A stretch of 34,610 nucleotides of DNA from Bacteroidota bacterium. Lineage in GTDB: Bacteria; Bacteroidota; Rhodothermia; Rhodothermales; Bin80. Within the stretch, counting starts at the first letter, position 1. Every line of letters begins with the position of its first letter. The stretch lies in the NCBI GenBank assembly GCA_028873925.1, contig JAPPNA010000107.1, forward strand, positions 1-34,610, read 5' to 3'. Made by a program: the position numbers and the translations under genes. This document shows positions 26,901 to 34,483 of this stretch, in pieces. A model generated the notes under the pieces. The model was not told the DNA's origin and searched no databases. It saw nothing but the letters and a program-made list of their open reading frames with translations.

Positions 26901-27324
26901 TATCAGCCACATGCTTGAACGGCTCAGTTTATACCGGCAGATTGCCGGAGCCAGCAGCCCGGAGGAACTTGACGCGGTACGAACCGAAATCATCGACCGG
27001 TTCGGCCCCCTCCCTAAACCTGCTGAGCAGCTTTTTCGCGCAGCCGGTTTGCGGTTGTGCGGCCAACGCCTGCTGCTGGCCCGCATTCGGTACCGCAACC
27101 GGCGCCTGTTCCTGCATTTTCCAGACCCCGAGGTGCATCCCGGCTTCCAGCGCAATCTGCTGCCGCCTTTACTGGATGCCCTCCAGGCTTCCGGGCGCAC
27201 CTTGTATCTGAAAGAGTCCGACGACAAGCGGATGCGCGCCATCGTGCAGAACGTAACCACCCTGGACGAAGCCCGGGCGTTGCTTGAAGATATCGCGGGC
27301 CGGGTGACCCTCAAGACCGACTGA
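23956..27324 (+). CDS. mfd: Transcription-repair coupling factor Mfd
   Basis: The 1122-residue protein is a full-length Mfd, the translocase that removes stalled RNA polymerase and recruits UvrA. The order is: N-terminal UvrB-like domain (about 20-330, with WRGGILDIFPF), the RNA polymerase-interacting CarD-like domain (LRPGDYVVHTSFGIGRF, from about 440), the RecG-like motor with Walker A GDVGFGKT (K596) and DEEQ at 691-694, then TATPIPRT and QLRGRVGRS, and the C-terminal TRCF domain. The start ATG is the first base pair of a parS-like palindrome, so the protein opens MFRVKQ. Its last 14 bases overlap the 3' end of rsmG on the other strand. Confidence 0.97.
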   Translation: MFRVKQSDLNMADSWLISLQRQLQTAAGFRKLIEWARTCSAGDKLQVTSASGSLPALLLAHLFQVRRRTVLCVSVDLDVARCLYSDLRALEVEALYFPASGCMPYDPDQVANTAPMVRRQDVLQQMAESAPTLVIASLEALQELMPQPAATQGQSRTVRVDEEIAPADLVAELSARGFERVSFVAEPGELAWRGGILDIFPFSGGWPVRLEYYGNQIESIREFDVTSQRSVSQLSSARLVPRPEDVKDSGPWVSLLDCLSADALLSVFGDALLKAEARSRYEHALTRYQATGPDAAPPESRFLDEDTLVDRVSGFARVVFNTAAPDSTPDKLAIGGRPQPAFGGRLNRFRAYLGEHKSWRIHILCDSEGQKKRLEALLEDAQSDGTVQLHVGTVHRGFQLPELLLAIYTDHEFFGRHYRPRTRKLARSGGLRLHQLNSLRPGDYVVHTSFGIGRFAGFRKIRVTGQLQECVEVTYANDDTVYVNVNALHKLHRYSGKEGQTPALTRLGSGQWERAKSRAKKRIKDIARDLIRLYAQRKASKGYAFASDSVWQQEMEASFEWQDTPDQYAAAEAVKRDMEAEAPMDRLICGDVGFGKTEVAIRAAFKAVCEHRQVAILVPTTVLARQHYHTLRRRLTNFPVRVEVLSRYITGKAAKSTVKDLAEGRIDIIIGTHRLVSGDVVFKDLGLLIIDEEQRFGVRIKEKLRQLRVNVDTLTLTATPIPRTLQFSLMGARDLSIINTAPPNRQPIQTEIHSTTWSVVRDAIEYEISRGGQVFFIHNRVQSIGEIADKLRNLLPGVRLAVAHGQMKARELEKVMTAFVAHSVDLLVSTSIVENGLDIANANTMIIHNAHRFGLAEIHQLRGRVGRSDRKAFCYLLVPSVSDLTRRARQRLQAVEQLSDLGSGFDIAMRDLDIRGAGNVLGGEQSGFIADLGLSTYHNLLEQAVHELRSEEFAEQFRNLPTQTAIETVVDVAVNACLPEEYISHMLERLSLYRQIAGASSPEELDAVRTEIIDRFGPLPKPAEQLFRAAGLRLCGQRLLLARIRYRNRRLFLHFPDPEVHPGFQRNLLPPLLDALQASGRTLYLKESDDKRMRAIVQNVTTLDEARALLEDIAGRVTLKTD
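23957..23972. promoter_or_regulatory. parS-like centromere site at the mfd start
   Basis: TGTTTCGCGTGAAACA differs from the perfect palindrome TGTTTCACGTGAAACA, the widely conserved ParB-binding parS consensus, at one base (position 7, G for A). The preceding A makes the ATG of mfd. The genomic setting, beside the rnpA/mnmG/rsmG cluster near the origin, is where parS sites are expected. Confidence 0.72.
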
Positions 27325-27928
27325 CATGCACCAGTTTCCCGCTGCCGGCCGGTATCAGTTCCACCATCAGCCCGTCAAACCGCCCATGCAATTTGGACAG
27401 CTCCCGGCTTAAGTCGCCTCCCTTGCGACACAAAAGACCGGCAGACCATTGCTGGGATCCGGTAGCCGTAAATTCCCGGGCCGCGCGCGCATGCCAACTC
27501 CACAGGATATCAAGGTCGGCTGTCGCCCGGGATACGGAATAGTCAATTCCATGCGGAAATGCCTCCGCACGCCCGTGCCAGGGATGCAGGTTGTCAAGCC
27601 CGAGCTTTCTGACAAAATGCCGAAGGGCAAAGTGCTTTTTTCGATTAGCATCTACCGCATAGAACTCCACCAGCGGAAACACCACCGCTAAGGGAACTGC
27701 CGGCAGTCCGCCTCCGGTGCCCCAGTCCACCACCTTCGCACCCGCCGGCAACTCCCGTTGAGCCATCACCAGGCAGTCCCACAGGTGCGCCCTTCGGAAC
27801 CGGTCAGCCGAGGCGCGCGATACTAGGTTGACCGCCGCGTTTGCCTCCAGAAACAGCTGCTCAAAGTCCCGCAGCTGGTCCTGCTGCTCAGGTGTCAGCC
27901 GACCGAAAAACTGTTTCCCGTGAAACAT
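27311..27928 (-). CDS. rsmG: 16S rRNA (guanine-527-N7) methyltransferase RsmG
   Basis: The 205-residue protein matches RsmG/GidB, which methylates G527 of 16S rRNA using S-adenosylmethionine. SAM-binding motif I reads VVDWGTGGGLPAVPLA at about 67-82, followed by FYAVDANRKKHFALR and the later ISRATADL-type stretch (VSRATADLD), with N-terminal NLVSR and HLWDCL. The ATG and next residues MFHGKQ come from a parS-like site. It overlaps mnmG by 41 bases upstream, as is common for gidA-gidB pairs, and ends inside the mfd 3' end on the opposite strand. Confidence 0.95.
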   Translation of the reverse strand: MFHGKQFFGRLTPEQQDQLRDFEQLFLEANAAVNLVSRASADRFRRAHLWDCLVMAQRELPAGAKVVDWGTGGGLPAVPLAVVFPLVEFYAVDANRKKHFALRHFVRKLGLDNLHPWHGRAEAFPHGIDYSVSRATADLDILWSWHARAAREFTATGSQQWSAGLLCRKGGDLSRELSKLHGRFDGLMVELIPAGSGKLVHVSRS

Positions 27929-29795
27929 CTGCGCGCAACATTACCATCAGGACTGACAGATCCGCGGGCGTGACTCCGCTGATGCGTGATGCCTGCCCCA
28001 GGGTTTCAGGTTTGATTCGCGACAGTTTTTCCCGGGCCTCCATACTGATGTTGGACAGGTCTGCAAATTCCATGCGGCGCGGAATCCGCCAGTTCTCCAT
28101 ACGCGCCAGCCGGCGAACCTCCTCCTTTTGGCGATCCACATACCCGGCGTACTTCAGCTCAATTTCAGCCAGATCGGCGACCGGCTCCATTCCGGGCGCG
28201 GGCACCAGCACGGTGTCGGCAACGCCCGCGGCCGCCAGCAGCTGCCACAGTACCACTTGGGGCCGACGGGCCAGCCGATCGGCCCGTACCGGGTGACTGA
28301 TTGCGGAGGATCCCACGGACTCCAGATACCCGTTAACCGCATCCGGTTTCAGCAGGGTGCGCTTCAGGTTGTCCACGGTGACCTCAATAGCGCGACTTCT
28401 GGCCTGCATCCGTTCGTATCGCGCTGCTGAAGCTAAGCCCAACTGATACGCGCGTTCGGTCAGGCGCGAATCAGCATTGTCTTGGCGCAGCAGGATGCGA
28501 TGTTCGGCGCGCGAGGTGAACATGCGGTAGGGTTCCTCGGTGCCTTTGGCGATCAGATCATCAATGAGCACGCCGATATAGGCCTCACTCCGCTTAAGGA
28601 CTACCGGATCCTGGCTGCTCAGGCGGCGCACCGCATTAAGGCCGGCGATGAGGCCCTGTGCCGCCGCCTCTTCGTACCCGGTCGTCCCGTTGATCTGCCC
28701 GGCAAAAAACAACCCCTCCACCCGTTTGGTCTCCAGGGAATAGCGCAGCTGGTAGGGCGGAAAATAGTCATACTCAATGGCGTACCCGGGACGCAGCATA
28801 TGCACCTGCCCCATTCCCGGCACCCGCTGAAGCGCCCGTTGCTGCACCGCCTCCGGGAGACTGGTCGAAAATCCGTTCACATAAACCTCATGCGTGCGCC
28901 ATCCTTCCGGCTCCAGAAACAGCTGATGCTGTCTCTTGTCCGCAAACCGTTCCAGCTTATCCTCTATGGACGGACAGTATCGGGGGCCCCGGCCTTGGAT
29001 CCGTCCCGCAAACATGGGGCTGTCAGCAAATCCCTCCTGCAGCTCCCGATGCACGGCCGGTGATGTCCAGGTGAGCCAGCAACTGAGCTGCTGGCCGGGG
29101 AGTGCATCTGTCATGTATGAGAAGCCTCTGGGATCCGAATCCCCCTTCTGCTGCTGCAGTGCGTCATAGTCAAGAGTTCTTCCGTCGACGCGCGGCGGCG
29201 TACCCGTTTTGAGGCGTCCGCTTTCAAAGCCCAGTTCGTGGAGACATCCGGTAAGTCCGGTGCTCTGGCGCTCGCCCATACGTCCACCGCCAAACCGGCG
29301 CTGACCCACATGAATTACGCCATTCATGAACGTACCGTTGGTCAGAATCACACACGGTGCCCTAAATTCGCGGCCCAGACGGGTAGACACGCCCTGCACG
29401 CGACCATCCATGACATGCACAGACATCACCATGTCCGCCCGCATATACAGGTTTTCGGTGTTTTCCAGCGCTTCCCGCATGCCGGTAGCATAGAGGACGC
29501 GGTCGCACTGTGCTCGGGGTCCCCACACGGCAGGGCCCTTTCGCCGGTTGAGCATTCTGAACTGGAGGCCAGCCTGGTCGGTAACGCGACCCATCAGGCC
29601 GCCCATCGCGTCAATTTCCCGCACAATGTGCCCTTTGCCGATCCCGCCAATGGCCGGATTGCAGGACATGCGGCCTATGGCCTCCAAGCTCATGGTGACA
29701 AGCAGTGTGCGTGCGCCCAGGGTCGCGGCCGCTGCAGCCGCTTCGGTGCCGGCGTGTCCGCCTCCGACCACGATCACATCATACTGGTGAGACAT
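27888..29795 (-). CDS. mnmG: tRNA uridine-5-carboxymethylaminomethyl modification enzyme MnmG
   Basis: A 635-residue FAD protein that works with MnmE to install the carboxymethylaminomethyl group at wobble U34 of certain tRNAs. The dinucleotide-binding motif is VVGGGHAGTEAA at residues 9-20, followed by the family signature MSCNPAIGGIGKGHIVREIDA trimmed here to CNPAIGG, and the second conserved block GTPPRVDGRTLDYD. The C-terminal helical domain that contacts MnmE and tRNA is present (SGVTPADLSVLM). It follows mnmE after 3 bases and overlaps rsmG, forming the standard mnmE-mnmG-rsmG order. Confidence 0.97.
   Translation of the reverse strand: MSHQYDVIVVGGGHAGTEAAAAAATLGARTLLVTMSLEAIGRMSCNPAIGGIGKGHIVREIDAMGGLMGRVTDQAGLQFRMLNRRKGPAVWGPRAQCDRVLYATGMREALENTENLYMRADMVMSVHVMDGRVQGVSTRLGREFRAPCVILTNGTFMNGVIHVGQRRFGGGRMGERQSTGLTGCLHELGFESGRLKTGTPPRVDGRTLDYDALQQQKGDSDPRGFSYMTDALPGQQLSCWLTWTSPAVHRELQEGFADSPMFAGRIQGRGPRYCPSIEDKLERFADKRQHQLFLEPEGWRTHEVYVNGFSTSLPEAVQQRALQRVPGMGQVHMLRPGYAIEYDYFPPYQLRYSLETKRVEGLFFAGQINGTTGYEEAAAQGLIAGLNAVRRLSSQDPVVLKRSEAYIGVLIDDLIAKGTEEPYRMFTSRAEHRILLRQDNADSRLTERAYQLGLASAARYERMQARSRAIEVTVDNLKRTLLKPDAVNGYLESVGSSAISHPVRADRLARRPQVVLWQLLAAAGVADTVLVPAPGMEPVADLAEIELKYAGYVDRQKEEVRRLARMENWRIPRRMEFADLSNISMEAREKLSRIKPETLGQASRISGVTPADLSVLMVMLRADVSRETVFRSADT
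27912..27927. promoter_or_regulatory. parS-like centromere site at the rsmG start
   Basis: TGTTTCCCGTGAAACA on the plus strand (TGTTTCACGGGAAACA on the minus strand) has one mismatch to the palindromic parS consensus. On the minus strand the base before it completes the ATG of rsmG, giving MFHGKQ. The second such site lies 3.9 kb away at the mfd start. Confidence 0.72.
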
Positions 29796-29798
29796 TGC

Positions 29799-31151
29799 CT
29801 ACTTGCCGATGCAGAACCGGGAGAAAATTGCCCCAAGTACCTCCTCACTAGTAATAGCCCCGGTGATCATGCCAAGTTCCTGAGCCGCCGCCCGCAGATC
29901 CAGTGTGAACAAATCCGGTGGAAGATCTGACTGAACCGACTCCAGTGCGGCCGACAGATGCTTCCCGGCCATGTGCAGGTGCCCTTGGTGTCGGCTGTTC
30001 ATGACCGTGCGTGATGTGTCAGGGTCGGACCACCAGTCGATGGCCAGGCGGGCGATGTGCGCTTTGAGCGGAGCGACAGCATCCGGCCCATCAATAGCGC
30101 ACAGCTGTATATGATCGCCACCTTCCCTCCCGATTTCCACCAAATCCCGCTTATTACCTATCACGACCACCGGCACCGTCGTCCATTCGGCCACCATGTC
30201 GCGCTCCGTCTGTGTGAGACCCTGGGTAAGGTCAAAGACATACAGGATCATATCCGCCCGTCCAAGCAGCTTCTGCGCACGCTCAACCCCCAACTTTTCT
30301 ATCTCATCGGCCGTCTCGCGCAGTCCGGCGGTATCCATAAGCCGATACCTCAGCCCGCTGATTTCCACATCGGCTTCCAAGGTGTCCCGCGTAGTCCCCG
30401 GCTGAGCACTTACGATCGCCCGATCGCGCGCGCATAAACTGTTGAGGAGGGTGGACTTTCCGGCATTGGGCCGTCCGGCGATAACCGTACGCACCCCTTC
30501 CCGAACAAACTCGCCCAGCTTACAGGAATCCAGCAGCGAAGACACGAGTGCACGCGTTGCCTGAATTTCCTGCTGCAGTTGGACGCGGCTGGCAAATTCA
30601 ACATCTTCGTCGGTAAAATCAATCTCCAGTTCCGCCAAAGCGCACAACTGCAGCAGTGAGGCCCGCGCGTTGCTTAGGAGCTTGGAGTAGTGTCCTTCAA
30701 GAGCGGCGACGCTCGTCCGATGCGCCCGGGCGCTCACTGCCCCAATCAGGTCTGCTACTGCCTCGGCCTGCGCCAGGTCAATTTTTCCGTTCAGAAACGC
30801 CCGCTGGGTGAATTCTCCCGGGCGGGCCAGCGTGGCACCCCTACGCACCATGCTCGTGAGAATCTGGCCGGTCACATACTCTCCGCCATGGCAGCTGACT
30901 TCAACCACATCTTCCCCGGTGGCGGAATTCGGCCCACGAAATACCGTGGCCACCACCTGATCGGTCCGCTTTCCATCAGCCCCCTCCCAGTATCCTACAT
31001 GGGCCGTATGCGTTGCGGCCTCCCGCAGATCGCTTCCGTGGAAACAACGCGCCGCCACATCCAGCGCCTCGGGGCCCGACATACGAACAATGGCCAAAGC
31101 GGCCTGCCCTCGCGCGGTAGCGATGGCGGCAATGGTATCCGAGCCTGACAT
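29799..31151 (-). CDS. mnmE: tRNA modification GTPase MnmE
   Basis: The 450-residue protein has the N-terminal folate-binding domain (DTIAAIATARGQAALAIVRMSG), a helical domain, and an inserted G domain: G1 GRPNAGKST at about 226-234, DTAGLR, and NKRD for guanine specificity. The last residues are CIGK, the invariant MnmE ending with the functional Cys. It partners MnmG in wobble-uridine modification. The ATG at 31151 is preferred; a TTG at 31163 would add four residues. It begins 12 bases after the yidC stop. Confidence 0.97.
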   Translation of the reverse strand: MSGSDTIAAIATARGQAALAIVRMSGPEALDVAARCFHGSDLREAATHTAHVGYWEGADGKRTDQVVATVFRGPNSATGEDVVEVSCHGGEYVTGQILTSMVRRGATLARPGEFTQRAFLNGKIDLAQAEAVADLIGAVSARAHRTSVAALEGHYSKLLSNARASLLQLCALAELEIDFTDEDVEFASRVQLQQEIQATRALVSSLLDSCKLGEFVREGVRTVIAGRPNAGKSTLLNSLCARDRAIVSAQPGTTRDTLEADVEISGLRYRLMDTAGLRETADEIEKLGVERAQKLLGRADMILYVFDLTQGLTQTERDMVAEWTTVPVVVIGNKRDLVEIGREGGDHIQLCAIDGPDAVAPLKAHIARLAIDWWSDPDTSRTVMNSRHQGHLHMAGKHLSAALESVQSDLPPDLFTLDLRAAAQELGMITGAITSEEVLGAIFSRFCIGK

Positions 31152-31163
31152 TAGGTCGGTCAA

Positions 31164-32927
31164 TCAGCGGCGCTTCCTGGACCGGGGACGAGACTTAACG
31201 GCCTTTCTGGGTGGCTTGTGACCACGCGGTGACGTTTTCTTTTCCTTGATGTCCTCCTTAACCCCGGTGGACATGAGTTTCTGCTGCACCACCGAAAAGA
31301 TGTTGTAGCACAGGTAGTACAAGCTCAGCCCCGATGGGAGGCGGTTAAACACCACCAGCAGTACAACTGGCATGACATACATGAAAATCTTGCCCTGCAT
31401 CCCGGCCGCGGGCGTGGCCTGCAGCCTCATCTGGAGGACCATAGATGCTCCCATCAGGAGCGCGAAGCCGGCAACGAAGTCGCCGTAGAACGGCAGGGTG
31501 AAGGGTAGCTCCAGAATGGCATCCGGGGCGGACAGGTCAGCAGCCCACAGGAACCCCTGCTGCCTGATTTCAATGGACTGCTGCAGAAACTGCCAAAGCG
31601 CGATAATGATTGGGTACTGGAGCAGCATCGGCAGGCAGGATCCCAGCGGATTGACACCTGTTTCGCGATACATCTTGATGGTCGCCTGCTGCTGTTTTTG
31701 CGGGTCGTCTTTGAATTTCTCGCGGATTTCCTGCATTTTCGGCTGCAGTTCACGCATCCGTGCCATGCTCTTGTACGAGCTGCGGGTCAGCGGAAACAGC
31801 AGGACCTTGATCCCGAGGCAAAGCACAATAATGACCAGCCCGTAATTGGAGATGAAGCTGCTGAGCAGATTGAAGGCCGGAATGAAGACTATCGTGGCCA
31901 ATGGCCGGGTCATCCACTCAAAGGCATCCCAGCCATAGTCCACCATTTGGTAGACACCATCGTACTGGCGTATCTGGCGGTAATCCATCGGTCCGATATA
32001 GAGCGCGAACTGATCGCTCTCCGCCTGCGTCTGCCCCATAAACAGGCTCGTTCGGAAACTCACCGCTACAGACGGCTCATCCGCATCCCCGATGCGTTCA
32101 CCCCAGAGCTCCGCCTCTTCGGCCAGCCGGGAGGTCAGCACGACTGCGCCGAAATACTTGGATTTCACTCCCATCCAGGACACATTGCCCCGCAGCGTGG
32201 TCCCGGCATCCGTGTTCCGGTTCAAGTTGATGCCATCGACATCATCGCCGCTGCGCGCATAGGCTCCGACTTTGGAGATCTCCTCCTGGCGGTTTTCTAT
32301 GTCTTCACTGAACGGTATAGCCCCGTTCCAGACTATTTCATAGCCATCGGCCGACTGGAAGACGGAGGCGTTCCTGTGGTCCACGCGAAGCCCGATTTCG
32401 TACGAGCCCGGCATAAAGGTGTACGTCAAAGCGAGCGTTCCGGTGCCCAGCTGCGTTTCAAACACCAGCTCTTCCGGTGCTGAAGTCGCTTCAATCCGGT
32501 CGAACGTACGGGCCGTTGTAAACACCAGATCCCGCGAGTCAATATTGCGTCCATCGGGCGACTGAAATTCAATACCGAGTGCGCCCTGAAGCGTGGTGTC
32601 CACCAGTTGAACCTGCGAAACCTGATCAAACTGGAGGTATTCGTTGAGTGCAAATCCTACGAGCGTGCCGCCGAGATCGGACAGCCGGGCGGTGTACAAG
32701 TCCGTTACCACCTCGATAATCCGGGTCTCATGACGCATATCCTGCCGTGTTTCCAGCCCCGTTCCAGGTGTCTGCTGCCGGGGGGCCTCAGAAGCCTCCT
32801 GCTCCATCAGGTCGGTGTCGGGCAACACCTCTTCTACCACCGGTTGCGGAGGCGGCGGCATCATGTACATCCAGATCACGAGAATGCCCGTGATCAGGAT
32901 GATGGCGATCACTACGTTACGATCCAC
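31164..32927 (-). CDS. yidC: Membrane protein insertase YidC
   Basis: The 587-residue protein is a long Gram-negative YidC: an N-terminal anchor (VVIAIILITGILVIWMYMM), a large periplasmic beta-sandwich (about 25-350), then the five-helix insertase core (from about 360: FNLLSSFISNYGLVIIVLCLGIKVLLFPLT, trimmed to its hallmark FPLTRSSYKSMARM and GVNPLGSCLPMLLQ-PI). A basic tail rich in Lys and Arg (last 25 residues) can dock on the ribosome. The start is a GTG; it overlaps the rnpA stop by 11 bases, so the two are translationally coupled. No yidD lies between rnpA and yidC, unlike in many bacteria. Confidence 0.96.
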   Translation of the reverse strand: MDRNVVIAIILITGILVIWMYMMPPPPQPVVEEVLPDTDLMEQEASEAPRQQTPGTGLETRQDMRHETRIIEVVTDLYTARLSDLGGTLVGFALNEYLQFDQVSQVQLVDTTLQGALGIEFQSPDGRNIDSRDLVFTTARTFDRIEATSAPEELVFETQLGTGTLALTYTFMPGSYEIGLRVDHRNASVFQSADGYEIVWNGAIPFSEDIENRQEEISKVGAYARSGDDVDGINLNRNTDAGTTLRGNVSWMGVKSKYFGAVVLTSRLAEEAELWGERIGDADEPSVAVSFRTSLFMGQTQAESDQFALYIGPMDYRQIRQYDGVYQMVDYGWDAFEWMTRPLATIVFIPAFNLLSSFISNYGLVIIVLCLGIKVLLFPLTRSSYKSMARMRELQPKMQEIREKFKDDPQKQQQATIKMYRETGVNPLGSCLPMLLQYPIIIALWQFLQQSIEIRQQGFLWAADLSAPDAILELPFTLPFYGDFVAGFALLMGASMVLQMRLQATPAAGMQGKIFMYVMPVVLLVVFNRLPSGLSLYYLCYNIFSVVQQKLMSTGVKEDIKEKKTSPRGHKPPRKAVKSRPRSRKRR

Positions 32928-33318
32928 CAGGCTGCGCGTCTGCGAGTGTGTCGTTAAGCCGCCGCATCACTCGGGTCATATCCCTGCGTATTGACATTTC
33001 ATCGGCCGGGGGTCGGCTAAGCGCCATTACTATCAGTGTGCTGGTGCTGTTGATGCTGCCTGTATCCAGTACATGCTGGTTAATCCGCCAGGTTTCGCGC
33101 ATGATTCGGCGCAGCCGGTTCCGTAAGACCTTCGTTTTCTGGCGATTCGGGGCAAATCCGACCTGAACAGGCGAATCGGTCCCTGTGCTGCTCCGGGGCA
33201 CGATGGCGTAATGCAACCGTATGCATCCGCATCGGATGACGGATGAGGCATGGCGGTCAAAAAGCAGCTTGATCAGCCGGTGCCGCTTGAGCCGGCGGCT
33301 GCGGGGGAAAGATCTCAC
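32917..33318 (-). CDS. rnpA: Ribonuclease P protein component
   Basis: A 133-residue basic protein with the RnpA fold: FPRSRRLKRHRLIKLLFD at the start, a central VQVGFAPNRQ-KTKVLRNRLRRIMRE carrying the RNR motif that contacts pre-tRNA and P RNA, and a helical tail. It activates the RNase P RNA in 5' maturation of tRNA. The start is GTG, 10 bases after the rpmH stop, and no in-frame ATG sits better. rpmH-rnpA is the classic co-transcribed pair. Confidence 0.94.
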   Translation of the reverse strand: MRSFPRSRRLKRHRLIKLLFDRHASSVIRCGCIRLHYAIVPRSSTGTDSPVQVGFAPNRQKTKVLRNRLRRIMRETWRINQHVLDTGSINSTSTLIVMALSRPPADEMSIRRDMTRVMRRLNDTLADAQPGGS

Positions 33319-33328
33319 CAGTCATTCC

Positions 33329-33484
33329 CTACTTGCCGACATATCGGTCACTAACAGTAAGACTCCGCCGCCGCTTCCGGCGGCGACGAGCCAAGACTCG
33401 GCGGCCGTCCTTGTCGGACATCCGCGCCCGAAACCCATGCTTGTTGCGCCGCTTTCTCCGGCTGGGCTGATAGGTACGTTTCAT
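33329..33484 (-). CDS. rpmH: 50S ribosomal protein L34
   Basis: A 51-residue, strongly basic protein that begins [21 protein letters not shown] and is the standard L34, including the MKRTYQPS opening and [15 protein letters not shown] block. It was too short to stand out among longer open frames. A cluster of Arg and Lys near the C-terminus (RRRRKRRRS) and the extra ending SDRYVGK make it a little longer than the E. coli form. It starts the rpmH-rnpA-yidC-mnmE-mnmG-rsmG run. Confidence 0.95.
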   Translation of the reverse strand: MKRTYQPSRRKRRNKHGFRARMSDKDGRRVLARRRRKRRRSLTVSDRYVGK

Positions 33485-33556
33485 GTGCGCAAGAAAGTAG
33501 CGTCAAACCTTTCAATATAGGCCATTGGCTGCTCTGAATTGAGACTTTGCTTACTT

Positions 33557-33568
33557 TATACGCGTATA
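33557..33568. repeat. 12-bp palindrome in rpmH/tRNA intergenic region
   Basis: TATACGCGTATA is a perfect palindrome midway between the divergent rpmH start (33484) and tRNA-Gly (33595). It may overlap both promoters, for example as a shared -10-like segment or operator; this is inference. Confidence 0.4.
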
Positions 33569-33594
33569 CGGACTGTATAGGTTCGTTCTGTCAC

Positions 33595-33667
33595 GCGGGA
33601 ATAGCTCAGGTGGTAGAGCGTTAGCTTCCCAAGCTAAATGTCGCGGGTTCGAGTCCCGTTTCCCGCT
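33595..33667 (+). tRNA. tRNA-Gly (anticodon CCC)
   Basis: A complete cloverleaf folds by eye. The acceptor GCGGGAA pairs with TTCCCGC, the D arm is GCTCAGGTGGTAGAGC, and the anticodon stem TTAGC/GCTAA closes loop TTCCCAA with CCC at 33628-33630. The T arm is GCGGG-TTCGAGT-CCCGT. The discriminator is T and no CCA is encoded. It is followed two bases later by tRNA-Val. Confidence 0.95.
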
Positions 33668-33669
33668 CC

Positions 33670-33744
33670 GGGCGGTTAGCTCAGCAGGTTTAGAGCGTCT
33701 GCCTTACAAGCAGAAGGCCGGGGGTTCGAATCCCTCACCGCCCA
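33670..33744 (+). tRNA. tRNA-Val (anticodon TAC)
   Basis: The acceptor GGGCGGT pairs with ACCGCCC. The anticodon stem TCTGC/GCAGA closes loop CTTACAA with TAC at 33705-33707. The T arm is GGGGG-TTCGAAT-CCCTC and the discriminator is A, with no encoded CCA. It forms a two-tRNA unit with the upstream glycine tRNA. Confidence 0.95.
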
Positions 33745-33746
33745 CT

Positions 33747-33800
33747 GGAGAGCCGGTCGTACGCGGTACCTGTGCACCTGCCGGGCATTCTCCCTTTTTT
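33747..33800 (+). terminator. Probable intrinsic terminator after the tRNA pair
   Basis: GGAGAGCCGG (from 33747) can pair with CCGGGCATTCTCC (33781-33793), followed by a T6 run at 33795-33800. It directly follows tRNA-Val, the expected place. The stem has an internal mismatch. Confidence 0.58.
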
Positions 33801-34483
33801 CCGGCGTTTTGCGTATACCGGGCGTTTCATGGCGAACTTGGGATCCGATAAGGCTGCCGCCATTGCGCTTGGGGTGGAACGATTTTGAGCATTCCGTAAC
33901 CTGCTGCCAGGAATTGGTGTTCAGGGCGGGCCGCGGGGGAGGGGAGTCGATCCCAATCAGAGCAGATCCTCAGATTCCGGCGGATGGCGCGTTATTGTCA
34001 ACCTCATTGAATCCTGCTGATTCCGGTCGGTGTGAGTCAGATGAAGGCGTTGGCTTCCAACCTTATAACGGCATCGTCTAAGGTAGTGCTGCTCTTCGTG
34101 CTCGGTGCGGCGGCTGGTTTGCTTCAACCCAGCCCGGCGAACGAGCCGGATGGTTGTCAGAAGAAAATTGCGAGCGGGACCCCACTGCGCCCGATTACGG
34201 CACCTGCGTATCCACAAGGCGCTCATTTAAGGGCCAGATGGCTGGCGATGACCACGGCTGCGCCGAAAGATGCTGAATTTCTGTGGAAAAGCTTCACCGC
34301 GCTTGTGCTCCGAGGCAATCCTCCGAAAGCGACAGGCGTATTCTGTAACTTATCGTGCGGCGAACCGGCTGCTGCTGTTCTGTGTGATAGTCTTCACATC
34401 TTCCTGTCACGGACGGGGTGCTGGCAGGATAGTTAGTCATCCCCTGCCCGGCGCGATTCCTGGTTATGGTCAGGAGCGCGCAG
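33801..34483. other. 680-base region without a recognisable gene
   Basis: No frame here gives a family-like protein. One 134-codon open frame (34032-34436) begins with a hydrophobic stretch but then loses any pattern. Two near matches to the DnaA box TTATNCACA are present: GTATCCACA at 34208-34216 and TGTGGAAAA at 34282-34290 (TTTTCCACA on the other strand). They are too few and too weak to call an origin. Confidence 0.45.

Noticed and set aside
34032-34436. 134-codon open frame with a hydrophobic start
   Set aside because: After the first 25 residues it loses any pattern, and it lies in a region with IS remains.
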